Shown piece after piece: positions 35,492 through 48,105 of a DNA stretch of 64,000 nucleotides; the first letter of the stretch is position 1; every line of letters starts with the position of its first letter. Position numbers and translations under genes: made by a program. The DNA comes from Oscheius dolichura (Eukaryota; Nematoda; Chromadorea; Rhabditida; Rhabditidae), in NCBI GenBank assembly GCA_932521035.1, contig OW051497.1, positions 10,850,001 to 10,914,000 on the forward strand, read 5' to 3'. The notes under the pieces are model-generated. The model saw only the letters and a program-made list of their open reading frames with translations. It had not been told where the DNA came from and ran no database searches.

Positions 35492-37483
35492 TTACAAGTT
35501 CATAAGGATGACGCGAGGATCTTCGACGGCATTCTTGACCTTCTTCAAGAAAGTGACAGCTTCCCTTCCATCAATCAGACGATGGTCGTACGTGAGAGCA
35601 ATAGTCATAATTGGCCGAACTTCTACCTGAATTTAGGGAAAATATGACCTTATAACTATGGGGGGATGTACCTTTCCGTTGACAACATGGGGACGATCGA
35701 AGACTCCGTGCATTCCGAGGATGGCACTCTGGGGAGGATTGATAATGGGAGTTCCGTACATAGAGCCGAAGACTCCTCCGTTAGAAATAGTAAAGGTTCC
35801 TCCCTCCATGTCCTCAACGGCGAGTTTATTATCACGGGCCTAAGAATAACTAGTTGTTGATATTTAAGAGATTAAGGTGACCTTTTCTCCCATCCTAGCC
35901 AATTCCATTTCGATCTGGGCGTAGTTCATGGACTCGACATTGCGGAGGACAGGTACAACGAGACCTTTGGGGGTAGAGACAGCAATGGACATATCAACAA
36001 AGTGGCGGTAGACAATTTCGTTCTCATCGATGACTGAAAAGGATCATTGTCCAGTTTTTAAATAGAATTCTTACCAGCATTAACAACAGGCGATTCAGTG
36101 AGGGCATAGGCCGAAGCGCGGATGAAAGGAGACATCAGGCCAAGTTTAATATCGTGCTTCTTCATGAACTCCTTCTGGTAGCGGGTTCTCATCTCAATAA
36201 CGTTGCTAAATATAGGATAAGAAACAAATTAGGAAGAAGGCATACGTCATATCAACCTCATTGAAGGTAGTGAGCATAGCATATGTGTTCTGAGCATCCT
36301 TCAGGCGTTGAGCAATTCTCTGGCGCATACGGTTCATCTTGACGCGAACTTCATCGCGAGTTCCAGTAATGGCTTGTTCAGCGGGGACACCCTGAGGGAT
36401 GACGGCACGAGAGACGGCAGCAATAGGGGTCGAAGAGGTCGGCTGGCTGGATGGCTTAGATACCGATGGCATGGATTTAGGGATAGGTCCTGGAATTTAA
36501 AAATAGGAATAGTCATACTGTATTCATCCCTAAGGAAACGAAATTCAGAAATAGATTTGAACGATTACCTGCTCCGGATTTGGCCTCTTGCCTAGGAGCA
36601 GCCTTAGGAGGTTCGGGAGCTGGCTTGGGAGCAGCGACAGGTACAGTCTCCTGCTTTTTTTCCTCCTTCTTAGGTTCTTCCTTCTTCTCTTCTTTAGGAG
36701 GGGCAGCCTGTAAAATAAATAGCTATTTTCTTTAAAATAGAGAAACTTACAGCAGCGCCTCCTCCGGCTCCTTTCTGCAGCTTGTAGAGTTTTTGCTTCG
36801 CAGTGACCTTGGATCCATCCTCAACAAGGAACTCAACAATGGTTCCCGACTGAGGAGCGTTGACCTCAACAGAAGTCTTATCAGTCTCAATCTCGGCAAT
36901 CAGCTCATCTTCGTTCACTTGATCTCCAACCTCTGAACAATTGGTAATAGGGATAAAATAAGAAATCCGGCTTACTTTTAATCCATCGGATATCTCCCTC
37001 AGAAATAGATTCGGCAAATGCAGGGCCCTCTACTTCGATAACATCAGCCACTGTAAATAACAAGGAGTAAATAGGCATAACTAGATCGCTTGAGAAAAAC
37101 AACATCAAAAAAGGTCAACTGTAGGAAACTTTTGATCTCTAATGCGATTTACCATACTGGCAGGTCAAATTGTGCGCCCTTTAAAAAAGTGCAGGAAAAC
37201 GTCTGTAATGATAAGAAATAGACTTACATCTGCAAGCTGAAAGGTGGAAAAGACGGGTGGATTGAGCAGATAGAACAACATTCAGCTTCTTGGCTGACAG
37301 GGACCCTGAAACATTTAAATTTCGTAGATTAAAATGGGTTTACCAGCAGTTGTGAGACAACGAGCAGCCGTGGCAGCAGGAGAAGGCTAAAAATTCGATT
37401 ATTAAGAAATTTAGTGAGGAGTTTACCCTGCGAAGAACGAGAGAGGCACATCTCCTAAGTACCGTGGCTCTATAGCTACTCAT
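35492..37483 (-). CDS. dlst-1: Dihydrolipoyl succinyltransferase, E2 of 2-oxoglutarate dehydrogenase
   Basis: Mitochondrial TCA-cycle enzyme that transfers the succinyl group from lipoamide to CoA. About ten exons give about 450 residues. A mitochondrial presequence ([19 protein letters not shown]) precedes the lipoyl domain, whose lipoylated lysine is in [15 protein letters not shown] Lys/Glu/Pro/Ala-rich linker follows, then the catalytic domain with [59 protein letters not shown], and the active-site [18 protein letters not shown]; it ends DPRVILMNL. As in animal E2o enzymes there is no peripheral-subunit-binding domain between lipoyl and catalytic parts. GATTTCAG lies four bases before the ATG. 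Confidence 0.95.
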
Positions 37484-37958
37484 GACCCTGAAATCGGCAG
37501 AAAATTGTTAAACATTAAAAATTCGATAAATCCAGGAAGCTGTGGGAGGATGTCATTTTAATAGGCACGCATGTTTTGAAAAAAGCTTTCATGTAAATAA
37601 TTTACAATCCGTTATTTTAGAAATAATTATTTCAAACGGTAGTACATTTACGGAAAAGTGCAAAACAAATTGTTGCCACCAAATGCATCACTGCCCTTTG
37701 CATTGGCCGCCTTTCTGCTAGCGAACAGTAGGGAACACTGCTCGGGCAGGGTTGCCGCGGCGGGACCCCCTGCTCTAAACGAATGGGAACACTGCCAGCT
37801 GACTGCTGACCGGGGTTTTGAACGGTTTCGCTTTTATTCTAATGCATATCGTGGCCGTTCTTCTTTTATTTTCCGTGAAAAAAAGGAGTACACTCTTCGA
37901 AAACCACGCTTTTGTTTCCGAAATGATCATATTCCAGTTCGCTCCGTTTTTCTAAGTT

Positions 37959-40324
37959 ATGAGTAACTTTACTCAAATCGAACAGATGCAGGACAGTTCC
38001 GGGGATTATGGTAAAGAAGAAGCTCCAGGTTTATTGATTTTTTTTGTATTAAGTACAGTACTTTTCAGCAGCAATACCAACTGTTATTGATCACTCCTCC
38101 GCCCTTTCTTACGATCTGGAAGAACTATACAATACTCAAGTATTTACTGACGTCACATTTATCGTCGAAGAGCAACGGGTCAAATGCCATCGTGCAATTT
38201 TAGGAATAAGAAGCGAATACTTCAGGTAATTTTATACAGAATCAGGCTAACTCTGGGCTCAGGGCTATGTTATACGGAGGTTTGAAAGAGACAGAAACGA
38301 ACGAGATTCCTATTCATGAATGCGATGCCGCTTCTTTTATAAGATTAATCAAGTAGGTTTTCCCTCTTCCTATCATTAATAATCCTAGATATATTTATAC
38401 TGGAAGAATAAAAGAGTTTATGACAGAAGAGCAAATTATCGATATGTTGGGCCTTGCCCATAAATTTTTCCTGCGTTCTTTGGAAGAAGCGCTGGCTACC
38501 CATTTAAAGGTATGTTTTCACAGTAGAAAAATATATTGTCTATTTATTTTTAGACTATTATATCTATTGGAAATTTTGTTACAATATTTAATGTGGCTCA
38601 AATGTATGCAATGACAGATCTCATCGGAAATTGTCTACTATTTGCTGATCATCACGCACAAGCTGTTTTAAGACACGAAGTAGGTTATATTACATCTCTC
38701 TTTATTATTTTAACCCGTTCAGTCCTTTAATTATTTATCCTTCAAATCTGTAGAAGAATTAGCAGCAAGAGATTCCTTCTGCGCCCCTGAAATTGACATT
38801 TTCAAGGCTGTAAGGGAATGGACTGATTCTGATATCGACAGAGTAAGATTCATTACAAATAATTTATATAAAAATATGATTTTCCAGGAACAATATGCGA
38901 AACCTCTCTTGGCTAAGCTGCGCTTGCCTCTAATTCCCCAAAGAGATCTCTTGCACGTTGTCAGACCGTCACGGTTGCTTTCATCTGACGATCTCTTGGA
39001 TGCTATTCACGTGCAACAAACTAAAAGGTCTTCAGATCTTGTTCACCGCGGTTGCCGCAGTAAGTAACCCATTCTATTCATATTAAACTATTTTGTTCAG
39101 CTCCTGATGTAAATATTGCGTGTGTCCAGTACGGAGCAAAGGTACTGAAGGGTGAAGCTCAAGGAATGTTCTTAAGCGGTGACTTCTGCCCCGGTAAGTC
39201 CATTTGTTTAAATATTTAATAGGTTCTTTAGCTACCAGAGATAGTCATCTTCATACAAGACATCCTATTGGAGATCCTGACGGGATTGTTGTTGAGCTAG
39301 GAAAGAGTTGGCTTATTAACACTATTCGGCTGTATCTCCCCGACAGAGACCCAACAATGTACTCATACTATGTTGAGGTGACACTGCTCTATTTATAAAC
39401 TACGATATATTTTAGATCAGTATGGATAATCACGATTGGTTAAGAGTTGTTGACTATTCTGAAATTCCCTGCCGTGGCAAACAACACATTCTATTCCCTG
39501 CTCGGGCAGTGAAGTAAGACTGTTCTCAATTCTCTTGTAAGAACAAATTTAGGTTTATAAAAATTGTTGGAGTATCCAATTCTATGACTAACAGACATTT
39601 CCACGCTACAGCCATCGAGGCATTGTTCTCAACGGATACATTGTATCAGATTGCTCCATCGCCTTATAAAGGATTCCTCTGTAGGCATCTTTTTATACTT
39701 TAAATTGTGGTTTATCCAGTACCGACCGAGAACATTGCAACTATTGAGAAGTGTGCGACCGTTATTGAAGGAGTCTCAAGGAGCCGTAATGCTTTGTTGA
39801 ATGGAAATACGAAAGAATACGATTGGGATGCCGGATACACTTGTCACCAAGTGGGAAGCGGCTCAATAACAGTACAACTCCCTCAGCCAGTTGTTATTAG
39901 CAGCATGAGGTGAACTGACACTCCCGGCTGGAAGTACGAAAACATTTTTAGGCTGCTGCTTTGGGACTGTGATGATCGATATTATTCATATTTTGTTGAG
40001 GTGTCAATGGACCAAAAGGAATGGGTAATGGTGGCGGATAGGAAGAATGACCAGTGCAGGTAGGCATCAGCCTTTCTGTAACATTTTTGAACTTTTCTTT
40101 GCAGGTCATGGCAATTACTGAAATTCCCGATGATAGCAGCTGTTTTTATTCGAATAATTGGGGTGCATAATTCGGCGAATGAGGTGTTCCACTGTGTTCA
40201 CTTCGAATGCCCCGCGAGTAACGGAAGCCATGATAAGGAAGAAGTCTTCTGCTACGAACGGAAGAAACCGGAAGATTCTCTCATGGATTTCACTGTTGCC
40301 GAACCCATCCAGGAAAATGACTAA
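37959..40324 (+). CDS. BTBD9: BTBD9-type BTB/BACK protein
   Basis: Cytoplasmic BTB protein, a probable cullin-3 adaptor, linked to sleep/locomotor phenotypes in animals. About fifteen exons give about 600 residues. The BTB domain carries LYNTQVFTDVTFIVEEQRVK, CHRAILGIRSEYFRAMLYGG and IRLIKYIYTGRIKEF; the BACK domain follows (about 38,410-38,840). Two discoidin/F5-8-type segments complete the BTBD9 layout: ELGKSWLINTIRLYLPDRD with SYYVEISMDNHDWLRVVDYS, and VQLPQPVVISSMRLLLWDCD with YYSYFVEVSMDQKEWVMVAD. The whole order matches BTBD9 (C. elegans hpo-9). Introns of about 40-50 bases are all in consistent phase. The gene starts after TTTCTAAG-TT-ATG. Confidence 0.92.
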
Positions 40325-40855
40325 TCATTCGCGTGAACAGCTATCCCTTCCCCCTATCCGAGGATGTTAACGGGTTTTATCCACCATTGATCCCAGTTTT
40401 TCATCCCGTAATTTGTATATCTGGTCATTAACTCCGCTCCATGCCATCTCAACACATAACTAATATAATTAGTTGCTAAATAAATCGGTGATTATCAGAA
40501 GTTAATAAAAAGGATTACATTGACACTTTGAATGTTGCGCTATTGCGACGACCGGTTTGACTCTCGCTGGAGTGTTCACATCAGCCACATCTCCTTTCGC
40601 ATGGTCTCGCCTTAATCAATTGCTTCTGTCCTGGGCTTGCTTACTGAAACAGCGCTAACCAGTTCCTCAAAGCTGGACCGTGTGGGGGGCTGTTTTTCCT
40701 TTTCAGCACTTCCTCCTTTCTCAAAGACAATTCCCCCTCACCTCGCTCGTTAGTTATACCCTGCGACAAAGGGTCTTCCTTTGTTTCCCTAGTGTAATAG
40801 GGAAGATACCTTCTCATGAAAACACTTTCTATCAATCAGACAAAAAACATTACAG

Positions 40856-41693
40856 ATGTTCAAGCTTCTGATCTCCTTGGGACTCATTGGATTTGTTGCA
40901 ACTGTTCGCTATGAAGATAGTAGGGTTCCACAAAAATGGAGGCAATAGTCAGTTTGCAGGGTATGATAAAGCAAAGATGCCCTTCGACTTGAGACCAATT
41001 GCCAATTACATCGGACTGTGGACATTGGAATCTCTGTCGGGAAGGGCAATTGATGTCCCCCCACCAGATCAGTTAGACTATGCTATTAATCCCATTCCCA
41101 AATTTGGAGCACGAGCTGTCAATGTCACGTGAGTCGTTAATTGTAACTATTAACAGAAAGAATGTAGACACACATATTTCAAAAATGGTAACGTTGTCCG
41201 TCACGACTACGGGTTCATGCCTGTGAAGAACGCCACTAGACGTGATCCTCGAGTGCATGTGGCTTATCTCACGACGTCCAGTCAAGGTTAGCCGCTTTTT
41301 CTCGGATTCTGCGCACTGTTCGATTATGCCGTCGTCATTTTCGGACAGTTGAGAGATTCAGAAAGACGTAAACAGTCACTCTCTTAGATGAAGTGTATGA
41401 TAACGTTACAACCTCTGTTACAGGCTGGTCCATGATGGAGCAAGGACAAGTCAAAGGAAGTCAAATGACCTTCCACTTAAAACAGTTCCTCAGGAGAAGC
41501 TTTGACGTCGGAAACGGAAGAGGCGACCTCGAAATCCGCGAGGTACACAACAACAAAACTACGCATAAGAGTTTTTAAGTTCGAGCGCCAGCTGGATCAG
41601 CCGAACAGTAACCAAATTGTTATGAAGGTGAGGGCAGAGACGAACAGAGACACTGAGGACTACATTGCTCGTTACAAAAGAGTCCTGGGATAG
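40856..41693 (+). CDS. Secreted THAP4/nitrobindin-like beta-barrel protein
   Basis: Four or five exons encode about 210 residues. ATTACAG directly precedes the ATG. The signal peptide is MFKLLISLGLIGFVATV. The domain begins FDLRPIANYIGLWTLESLSG, the G-x-W motif that opens the THAP4 heme-binding/nitrobindin barrel, and continues with YFKNGNVVRHDYGFMPVK, VHVAYLTTSSQG, GWSMMEQGQVKGSQMTFHLK and FLRRSFDVGNGRGDLEIREF. Secreted members of this family are numerous in nematodes; fatty-acid or heme binding is proposed for relatives but not shown here. The inferred intron after VATVRYED (GTAGGG...TTGCAG, about 40 bases) is needed to avoid an early stop. Confidence 0.8.
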
Positions 41694-43435
41694 TTAAGGG
41701 ACAAGGGTTAAAGAGATACCGGAAATAAAGATGCTTATCTAATTGCCTAAGTTTATGTAAACCGTGTTGAGAACCCAGGCCGATCCCCCGCCGTGAATGA
41801 TGGAACGATTTTTGAAGAATCCAGCGGGCGCTTCAAAAAGGGCCCCCCTTTATGCATATGCTGCCATTCTTATTTCTTGCTTTTGATTTATCCTTACCTG
41901 TGTATATTGTTGTTCGGACGCTCCCAAGCACTGCTCAGTTGTGTTTTCGGCGGTGACTCGTTGCAATCAAAACCTAGCCACCGAAAACATAATACAGCAT
42001 CTTATTAAAATCATCACCGTTTGACTCAAGAGAAGTCGCAATTAGCCAGTTAAATATTTGCCTAGATTGCCCGGCTCATTAGCGCACTATCCGCTAATGA
42101 TTAAATAAACAGTTACCGTATTCATTGCCTCCGAATGACAGTTTGGGATCGAGCCGATATTACGTTCCTCTTAGTTCTCCGATAGATATGTTGCTCCCTT
42201 TTCCATGACCAAAAACCTTTCTGTTCAGTTTAATTGCATTCCAGCATTTCCAAGTCATCCAGACGTTCTAAAAGTTCCATAAAAGTGAATCAGATCTTCT
42301 GCATGTCTCCGCGAGGTATTTTAAATGAGAGAAAGGAAACACAAACGATACCAGGTTCCATTTCTTCTTACTCTTTTGACTCAATGGTTCTTCCTCCAGA
42401 AAACTCTATTACCATTCGCTTGGTTAACCGAGCCTCTTACCTCCGCCGGACACGCCCGACCCTCCGTTTGTTTCTCTTTGATCCTGCACTCTAGTGCTCA
42501 CAGTCCGGCTCTTTTTTTCGATACTCCTTTGAAGAGCAAGAAAAAGCCTGCAAAGGCGAATATAAACACAAAGGACAAATCTACAGACTTGACCAGGTGT
42601 TCCTCAGAGAAAAATGGTTGGCGTGGTCGTGGTTTTTGTTTATATTCGCAGATTTCGGCATCTTGCACTTTCTCACTTCAAAGATCGTTCTCCTCCCTCC
42701 CGAGGTTCATCCACTTCACACATGTACGGCAGCGGGGTGGCTCCGCTTGACGTCCATTACTGTGTCAACCGGTGTCTGCCCTTTTTCCAGAGGTGGACCC
42801 CCGAGATAAAGTTGCAAGCTCTCATGGCTTCCACAAATGAATAGTCGAATATTTGATCATCTCACACGCAGCCGGCTAATTGCGCATGCGCTTCTGAAGC
42901 TTCTCCGGTAGTGCTTGTTTGCCCTTTGTATTGACTTTGCAGCTCCTAACGCAACTGACCGGTGGTCATCCGTCCGGAGACTTTTCCGCGCCATCCCAGG
43001 TGTTGTCAGAACCGAGAGTCTGGCCGAGCCAGACAGTACTGACTGGGCATGCAGCTGGGCTGCTCATATTTTTTTTCTTTCGTAAGAAAATCGCCCCACT
43101 CTTACCCAGCTGGCTTCTTGTCTCTCTCGACCAGAGTGTCTTTCCGTTCTTATCCGGCCATATCCTCCTCCTCCTCCTCCTATCCCTCCTCTTATACTTT
43201 ATTTAGTCAGCTCGGCGGTTCTTTTTTCTGAGACAGTTTCCTTTGTCGCATCAGGTCAAACATTGTGACTCAGTTCATACCTTGCCTGGCCCGTGGCACC
43301 CTCCGAATGACTTATCCAGGCATTTTTCATGCCCTATTTCCTCTGACGATTCTTTGAACACTTCCTAGTCGATTTATCTTTTTACCTTGTGACGTTCTCC
43401 TTGTCTTGTCCACTTTAATGCTGATCTGGTTGCAA

Positions 43436-43490
43436 TCTCTCTCTCTCTCTCCCGCTCTCTCTGTCTCTCTCTTTCTCCTCTGGCAGAGCT
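43436..43490. repeat. CT-rich microsatellite
   Basis: Interrupted CTCTCTCT tract, pyrimidine-rich over about 55 bases. Confidence 0.85.
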
Positions 43491-43553
43491 TTTTCACCCC
43501 TTAGTCCAAATGGTGATCTTATCCAGTTGGCAACACATTGAAAATGAAGTGCA

Positions 43554-43778
43554 TCACCCACGCAGTAACGTTTTTGTCCCGTCGGAGACAAGCGAACACC
43601 GCGGCCACCACGCCCTAAGTCGTCTTTTCAACGCCGAAGTTCGACTTTCTACTGGCTTCTCGTAAATCTTATTCTCTCCCATCACGTATAGTGTGAAGAC
43701 GGATCGAAGAGAGACAGTCTCGGCAGTATTTGCCCACGGAAGCGCCTCGGGAAAGACTAAAAGCTCAAAGTTCGCCAT
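43554..43778 (-). CDS. Possible 74-residue single-exon ORF
   Basis: ATG frame MANFELLVFPEALPWANTAE..., with VFTLYVMGENKIYEKPVE and a basic end. No motif, signal peptide or poly(A) signal is recognised. It stands alone in a 3-kb gene-free region. Confidence 0.28.
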   Translation of the reverse strand: MANFELLVFPEALPWANTAETVSLRSVFTLYVMGENKIYEKPVESRTSALKRRLRAWWPRCSLVSDGTKTLLRG

Positions 43779-44711
43779 TACGTAACGGATAGCCGACTAG
43801 TCACTCAGCTGTTTCGACAGAGCAAACTGCCACAAGAATAGGAAAGGGTTCAAGAAAAATAAGAAACAAAACGATATTGTGTGACGCTTCTCCGTACAAT
43901 TACAGCAAGTTCTGCGCAGTCTACACCAGACCAAAAACAATTGACTTCTGCCATGGACACGCTGGTCTCTTTATCTCGCCGTTGCTGTTTTTTGTGTGCT
44001 TCCCGATTGCACTAACCGTGCCGTCGAACACGTCAATCTGAGAAACCTCTATGAAGAGCTCGACTAGTGATAGGAGATTCCTCTACTTTATTCCTAAATG
44101 AAAATATGCCTTACTCCGACCACCACAGTCTAATCTGGGCTGGTAGCAACTCCTCGAGGAGTTCGCCTTCTCCCTCCCACCAGGTAGGTTTCCTCAAGTT
44201 TCCTCCCTCTCTTCCTATCCGTGATTTTATCGTAGGCGTCCGTTTGTCTGCCTGACTAGGCGAAGCTGCAACCGATTACAAAAAAGCATAAAGACGCCCG
44301 AAAGGACCTTATCTTTCCGGAGATGAGGCATCTTTAACAATTAGTCGATCCCCTCCCACAGGTCTACAGTGACACTTGATTCCCTTTTAGCCTTTTCCGA
44401 AATTTGTTCCATTATATCAATGGTCAGTGGCGGCTGTCATTATGTTTGTTCAACTGCCGAATTGGGTGAAACATAACTCCGAGTCTCTTTCCTCTTCCCG
44501 CCGCTTAGCTTGTCCACTCATTACGAGCTCTATAAAATGGACTCCTATCCTCTTTCCAGCTCCGAAAATCATTATCCTTCTTGATTAATACTGAGCTTCC
44601 ATAAAGGAACTTTCGCACACCTAGACCTAAAAGCCCCTAGTGCGTACTAACCTTTCTTTATGAGGAGGACAGACCGCGTGGGAGACTCCCTCGCTCAGTC
44701 ATTATACCGAT

Positions 44712-46900
44712 ATGGGTCCTCTTCAGAATGTCTCAACGGCGATGAGGCGCGCGACCATCGTACTTATTGTGATTATCACCCTCATCTTTCTACTTCTAAA
44801 TGTCTACGGGCTCCTGGAGATATGGAAGTTCATCAAAGAAGCCAGAAAACGCCCTCCTTCCCTAGAAACCATTGTCCGGCAGCAGCAAGGTAGGTGTTCT
44901 CTTCTTCGTCATTCATGAATATTTTACAGCGGAAGCTGCAAGGAAGGCAGAGGAACGGTTGAGGGAACTGGAAATTGAACACGATGTCAAGGTGGCTGAG
45001 ATTTCCCCGTTGCCTGCAATCTCAACAACATGGCCCAGCACCCGGTGGAGGACTACTACCTATCCTACAACTATTATTCCTTGGTGGTTCCATACCCGAG
45101 ACCGGGCAAGGATCACTCCTCAAGTTCACACCTTCCCGACGATGAGATACACGACTCCAACAACTTCAACGACGACCACAATGAGGACGACGACGACCCT
45201 GCCCACTACTACAACGGAGAGAGACACGTCGACTACCCGTATCCATGTCACCAGACCTCAACCAGTGAGTAAAAAAGCCCGCAATTGTTCCTGCCGTCAA
45301 TCCGTCATATTTTTCTGTCGTCATGACAATCTCCATAAAAAAAGTTGCCGAAATTCTTACAATGAGGCTATTTTTAGACAGCTGAGCCTCCGATGTCACC
45401 AAGGATAGAGATCACCCGTCCACATGGCCATCGGCATCACGGACATCATCATCACACCACTCCGCAGACACCTTTATTCATTACTGAAGAAGAAACTGAA
45501 ATTGAAACTGAACCTACGCCTTCCTCCACTACTTCCAGCACAACTAAGGAAACAACTAGAGTGACAACTCACAGGTTGGTCTCGGGAATTCAAAATGGGG
45601 TCTCTTACTGTTTTCTGCAAGTCTGTGGTTGCTTAACACGCACTGTTTCAACATAGGCTTGGGTTGCTCCTATTCAGTATCCGAACGGGGGGAACAAAAA
45701 GGTGTTCGTAAAAGTTTAGGCGTCAAAGATGAGAAAGTCACTGGCACTTACAACTTTCTCACTTATTACTTGTTTCGGAATTGCAAAACGGGGTTTACCG
45801 TGTGCTAAACCTAAGTAAAAATCTGTAAAATCTTTCTGCAAATGACTGCTAAGGGTGCTAATAGTTTCCTTGCAGAACGAGAGTGGAAGTAGTCGATGAT
45901 AGAGTGGAAGAGTCCGATGAAGAAGAGGTTACGATCGTCACTGCTCTCGTAGACATCGGCAGAGGTGACTGGTGGGAGTACCGTCGACCATTGGAGAAGT
46001 ACCACGAGTTCATGGAGAACCTCCTATCCTTGAGAAACAACATGGTCATCTTTGTAGATCAATCTAGTCACGACTTCGTCCACAAGTATAGGAAAAACAT
46101 GGGATTAATGCACCTGACCAAGGTTTATCTTGATCTTCAGTGAATAATAGAATATTTTAAGATCCACTTGATCACATTGGACGACCTCCCTCTGTCCCGG
46201 CATCTCCCATATGCACAAAAGATTATTGAAGATGAACTGAAAACTGGGACTCTCTATCGTTTCGACCAGTCCATTAGAGGACATCCGGAGGCAAAGAGTG
46301 CCGAATACGATGTCCTAGTCTGCTCCAAGAGCTATTTCCTTTACAATGCTACGGTATACATTAATAATTTAAAGTATAAGATAAATATTTCAGCTCGAAG
46401 ATCCCTTCAAAACTGAGAAGTTTGCCTGGATCGATGCCGGTTATGGTCACGGTAATCAGAGCGTCTATCCATATGACAATATTTGGAAGCCAATGTTCCC
46501 CAAGGGAAAAGTTTCCGTTATAAAAGTAAGCCTCCTATAATTTGTCATAAAAGTAATGTTCAGATTACTCCTGAACATGATCTCATCCGTACGTATACTA
46601 TCGATAAACTCTATCGAAAAAACTGGTCCGTTATTTCCGGCGGCTTCATTGGTGGTGATAAAAGGTCTCTTGGCCAGCTGCATACAATAGTCCACAACAA
46701 GTTCATCCATCTCATTTATCAGAACAAAGTTGACGATGATCAGGTATCTTCCTCATTCCTTGGCAGCTATCAAACATCTTCAGACTGTGATGGTCCTGGC
46801 CATAAACTCGTATCCTCATTTGTTCTCAATTCAACAGGGTGGTTGGTTCGATGCTTTCCGACTTTTCAGTACCGATGCCGAGGCAAATTTCGGTCGTTAA
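44712..46900 (+). CDS. HtrL/YibB-like type II membrane protein
   Basis: About nine exons give about 520 residues. A cytoplasmic tail (MGPLQNVSTAMRRA) and a single TM anchor (TIVLIVIITLIFLLLNVYGL) are followed by a charged helix, a Thr/Pro-rich stem (MRYTTPTTSTTTTMRTTTTL), a His cluster (GHRHHGHHHH), an acidic patch, and the globular HtrL_YibB-type domain: EVTIVTALVDIGRGDWWEYR, MVIFVDQSSHDFVHKYR, FAWIDAGYGHGNQ, MFPKGKVSVIKI and SVISGGFIGGDKRSLGQLH. The family is related to glycosyltransferases of sugar-coat synthesis, and the anchor-stem-domain layout is that of a Golgi enzyme; the reaction is unknown. The stem is probably O-glycosylated. A partial copy of the gene lies 2 kb downstream. Confidence 0.85.
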
Positions 46901-47064
46901 CTGTGATGTCTTCAAATACTTGTATTATTTATGCCCTGTGGTGCTTTTTTATCTCAATAAATTCTCTGAGATTTCTATAGGATACCTAAAGTCTCGGCAG
47001 TAGGCTCATCTTTATTCAAAGGACAAAACTAAGGCATAGAAGAGTGGTACTCCATAACCGACAA

Positions 47065-47408
47065 TCATATTTGAACCTTAGCATAGCTTTCAAATAACCC
47101 CTAAAAATGAATTTTGTGTTTAAAAGATGCAAAATAACTTACATACTCTAAGCTGTGCATCAGAAAACTTGGCCCATTATGCTTTCCTCTAAAAGATTCG
47201 TTGATACGGTGCAAATAGAGAAAAAAACGTACAGTCCCAGAAAGTATGTCCTCTTTCCCTGGTTTTGCAACTCCGTTCCGTTAAACACTGCGAAATCGTC
47301 GTGTAACTTCAACATGTCCTCTTTTAGTGAGAAATCACATTCATCTTCCTTGCTAGAGCAGAATCCTACTGAGAGTGCAATGGTAACCAAGAAAGTAAAG
47401 AACTTCAT
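47065..47408 (-). CDS. Small secreted protein, unknown
   Basis: Three exons give about 86 residues. TTTCCAG lies two bases before the ATG. The signal peptide is MKFFTFLVTIALSVGFCSS; the mature part is acidic then basic (KEDECDFSLKEDMLKLHDDF, NGTELQNQGKRTYFLG) with one N-glycosylation site (NGT) and ends GLFESYAKVQI. The frame is preserved across both introns (a GTACGT donor, then GTAAGT). Its 3' end is 165 bases from that of the HtrL-like gene on the other strand. No family is recognised. Confidence 0.65.
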
Positions 47409-47774
47409 TCCTGGAAAGTAACTAACGAAACTAGGGATAATACAGGTTAGCTTGAAAAATGCTCTAATAGGCTTTTATTACTCCAATCTTTACGCACAAA
47501 GGAAAGAATGTGACCAAGGAGAACAATGCACAATGAGGAAGGATGAGAGGCGGGATCAACGGTAGCCTATCGGCTCTATGGGAAATTGGGTTATGGGAAA
47601 GGATAGTACGGAGCACAACACAAAAAGTTCTGGAGATATGTGGATAATGAGGAGAGGCAGAACATAATGGCAGGCAGAGCAGTGAGTTCCATGCGGGAAG
47701 ATGCCGATGTTCTATGTCTAAGTTCTGATCCCCTTCCACCGACAACCTTTTCCAACCGGGGATACATATCCGGC

Positions 47775-48105
47775 TCGCTCACTGTTTTCTGCCATAGCCT
47801 TCAGTTGCTTTCCTTGCACTGTTTCAAGATAGGCTTGGGTTGCCCCTATTCAGCATCCGGCGGCGTGCCCTGCGGGGCTGGCACTTATAACTATTCTTTT
47901 TATTATTTATTTCGGCATACCAAAAGCGATTGATGAAGGAGCAAGCCGTTAATGGGAATTTATAAAGGCATTTGGGCAAAAGAGCTCTACGATTTCGAAT
48001 TGTTTTCTTACAGAACTAGAGCGGAAGAAGCTGGAGATGAAGATGAAGATGAAGAGGCTACAATAGTCACTGCCCTCGTTGACATTGGTAGAGGATATTT
48101 GTAAA
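47775..48105 (+). pseudogene. Partial duplicate of the HtrL-like gene
   Basis: The block resembles 45,600-45,955 in the gene upstream: shared intron sequence (TAGGCTTGGGTTGCYCCTAT, then TGGCACTTAYAACT) followed by an exon reading TRAEEAGDEDEDEEATIVTA then LVDIGRG, against TRVEVVDDRVEESDEEEVTI then VTALVDIGRG in the parent. Similarity stops right after the GRG codons, where the parent continues DWWEY and the copy enters unrelated sequence. Because intron is included, it arose by DNA duplication, not retrocopying. It lacks the catalytic-type domain, so it is not functional as such. Confidence 0.75.

Larger units (their letters stand above)
41694..44711. other. Intergenic region upstream of the HtrL-like gene
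   Basis: Three kilobases with only weak frames. Contents: an interrupted CT-rich microsatellite at about 43,436-43,490; a 74-codon minus-strand ORF listed separately; a two-exon frame at 44,106-44,254 (MPYSDHHSLIWAG..., canonical GTAGGT donor and TCGTAG acceptor) that ends after 33 residues. A 141-codon plus-strand frame at 42,325-42,750 has no coding character. Confidence 0.35.

Noticed and set aside
42325-42750. 141-codon plus-strand frame
   Set aside because: No splice or poly(A) context, low-complexity Ser/Leu/Phe composition, and overlapping frames of similar length on the same strand.
45030-45272. Asp/His/Tyr-rich frame MAQHPVEDYYLSYNYY...
   Set aside because: It is the shadow of the Thr-rich stem of the HtrL-like gene in another frame.
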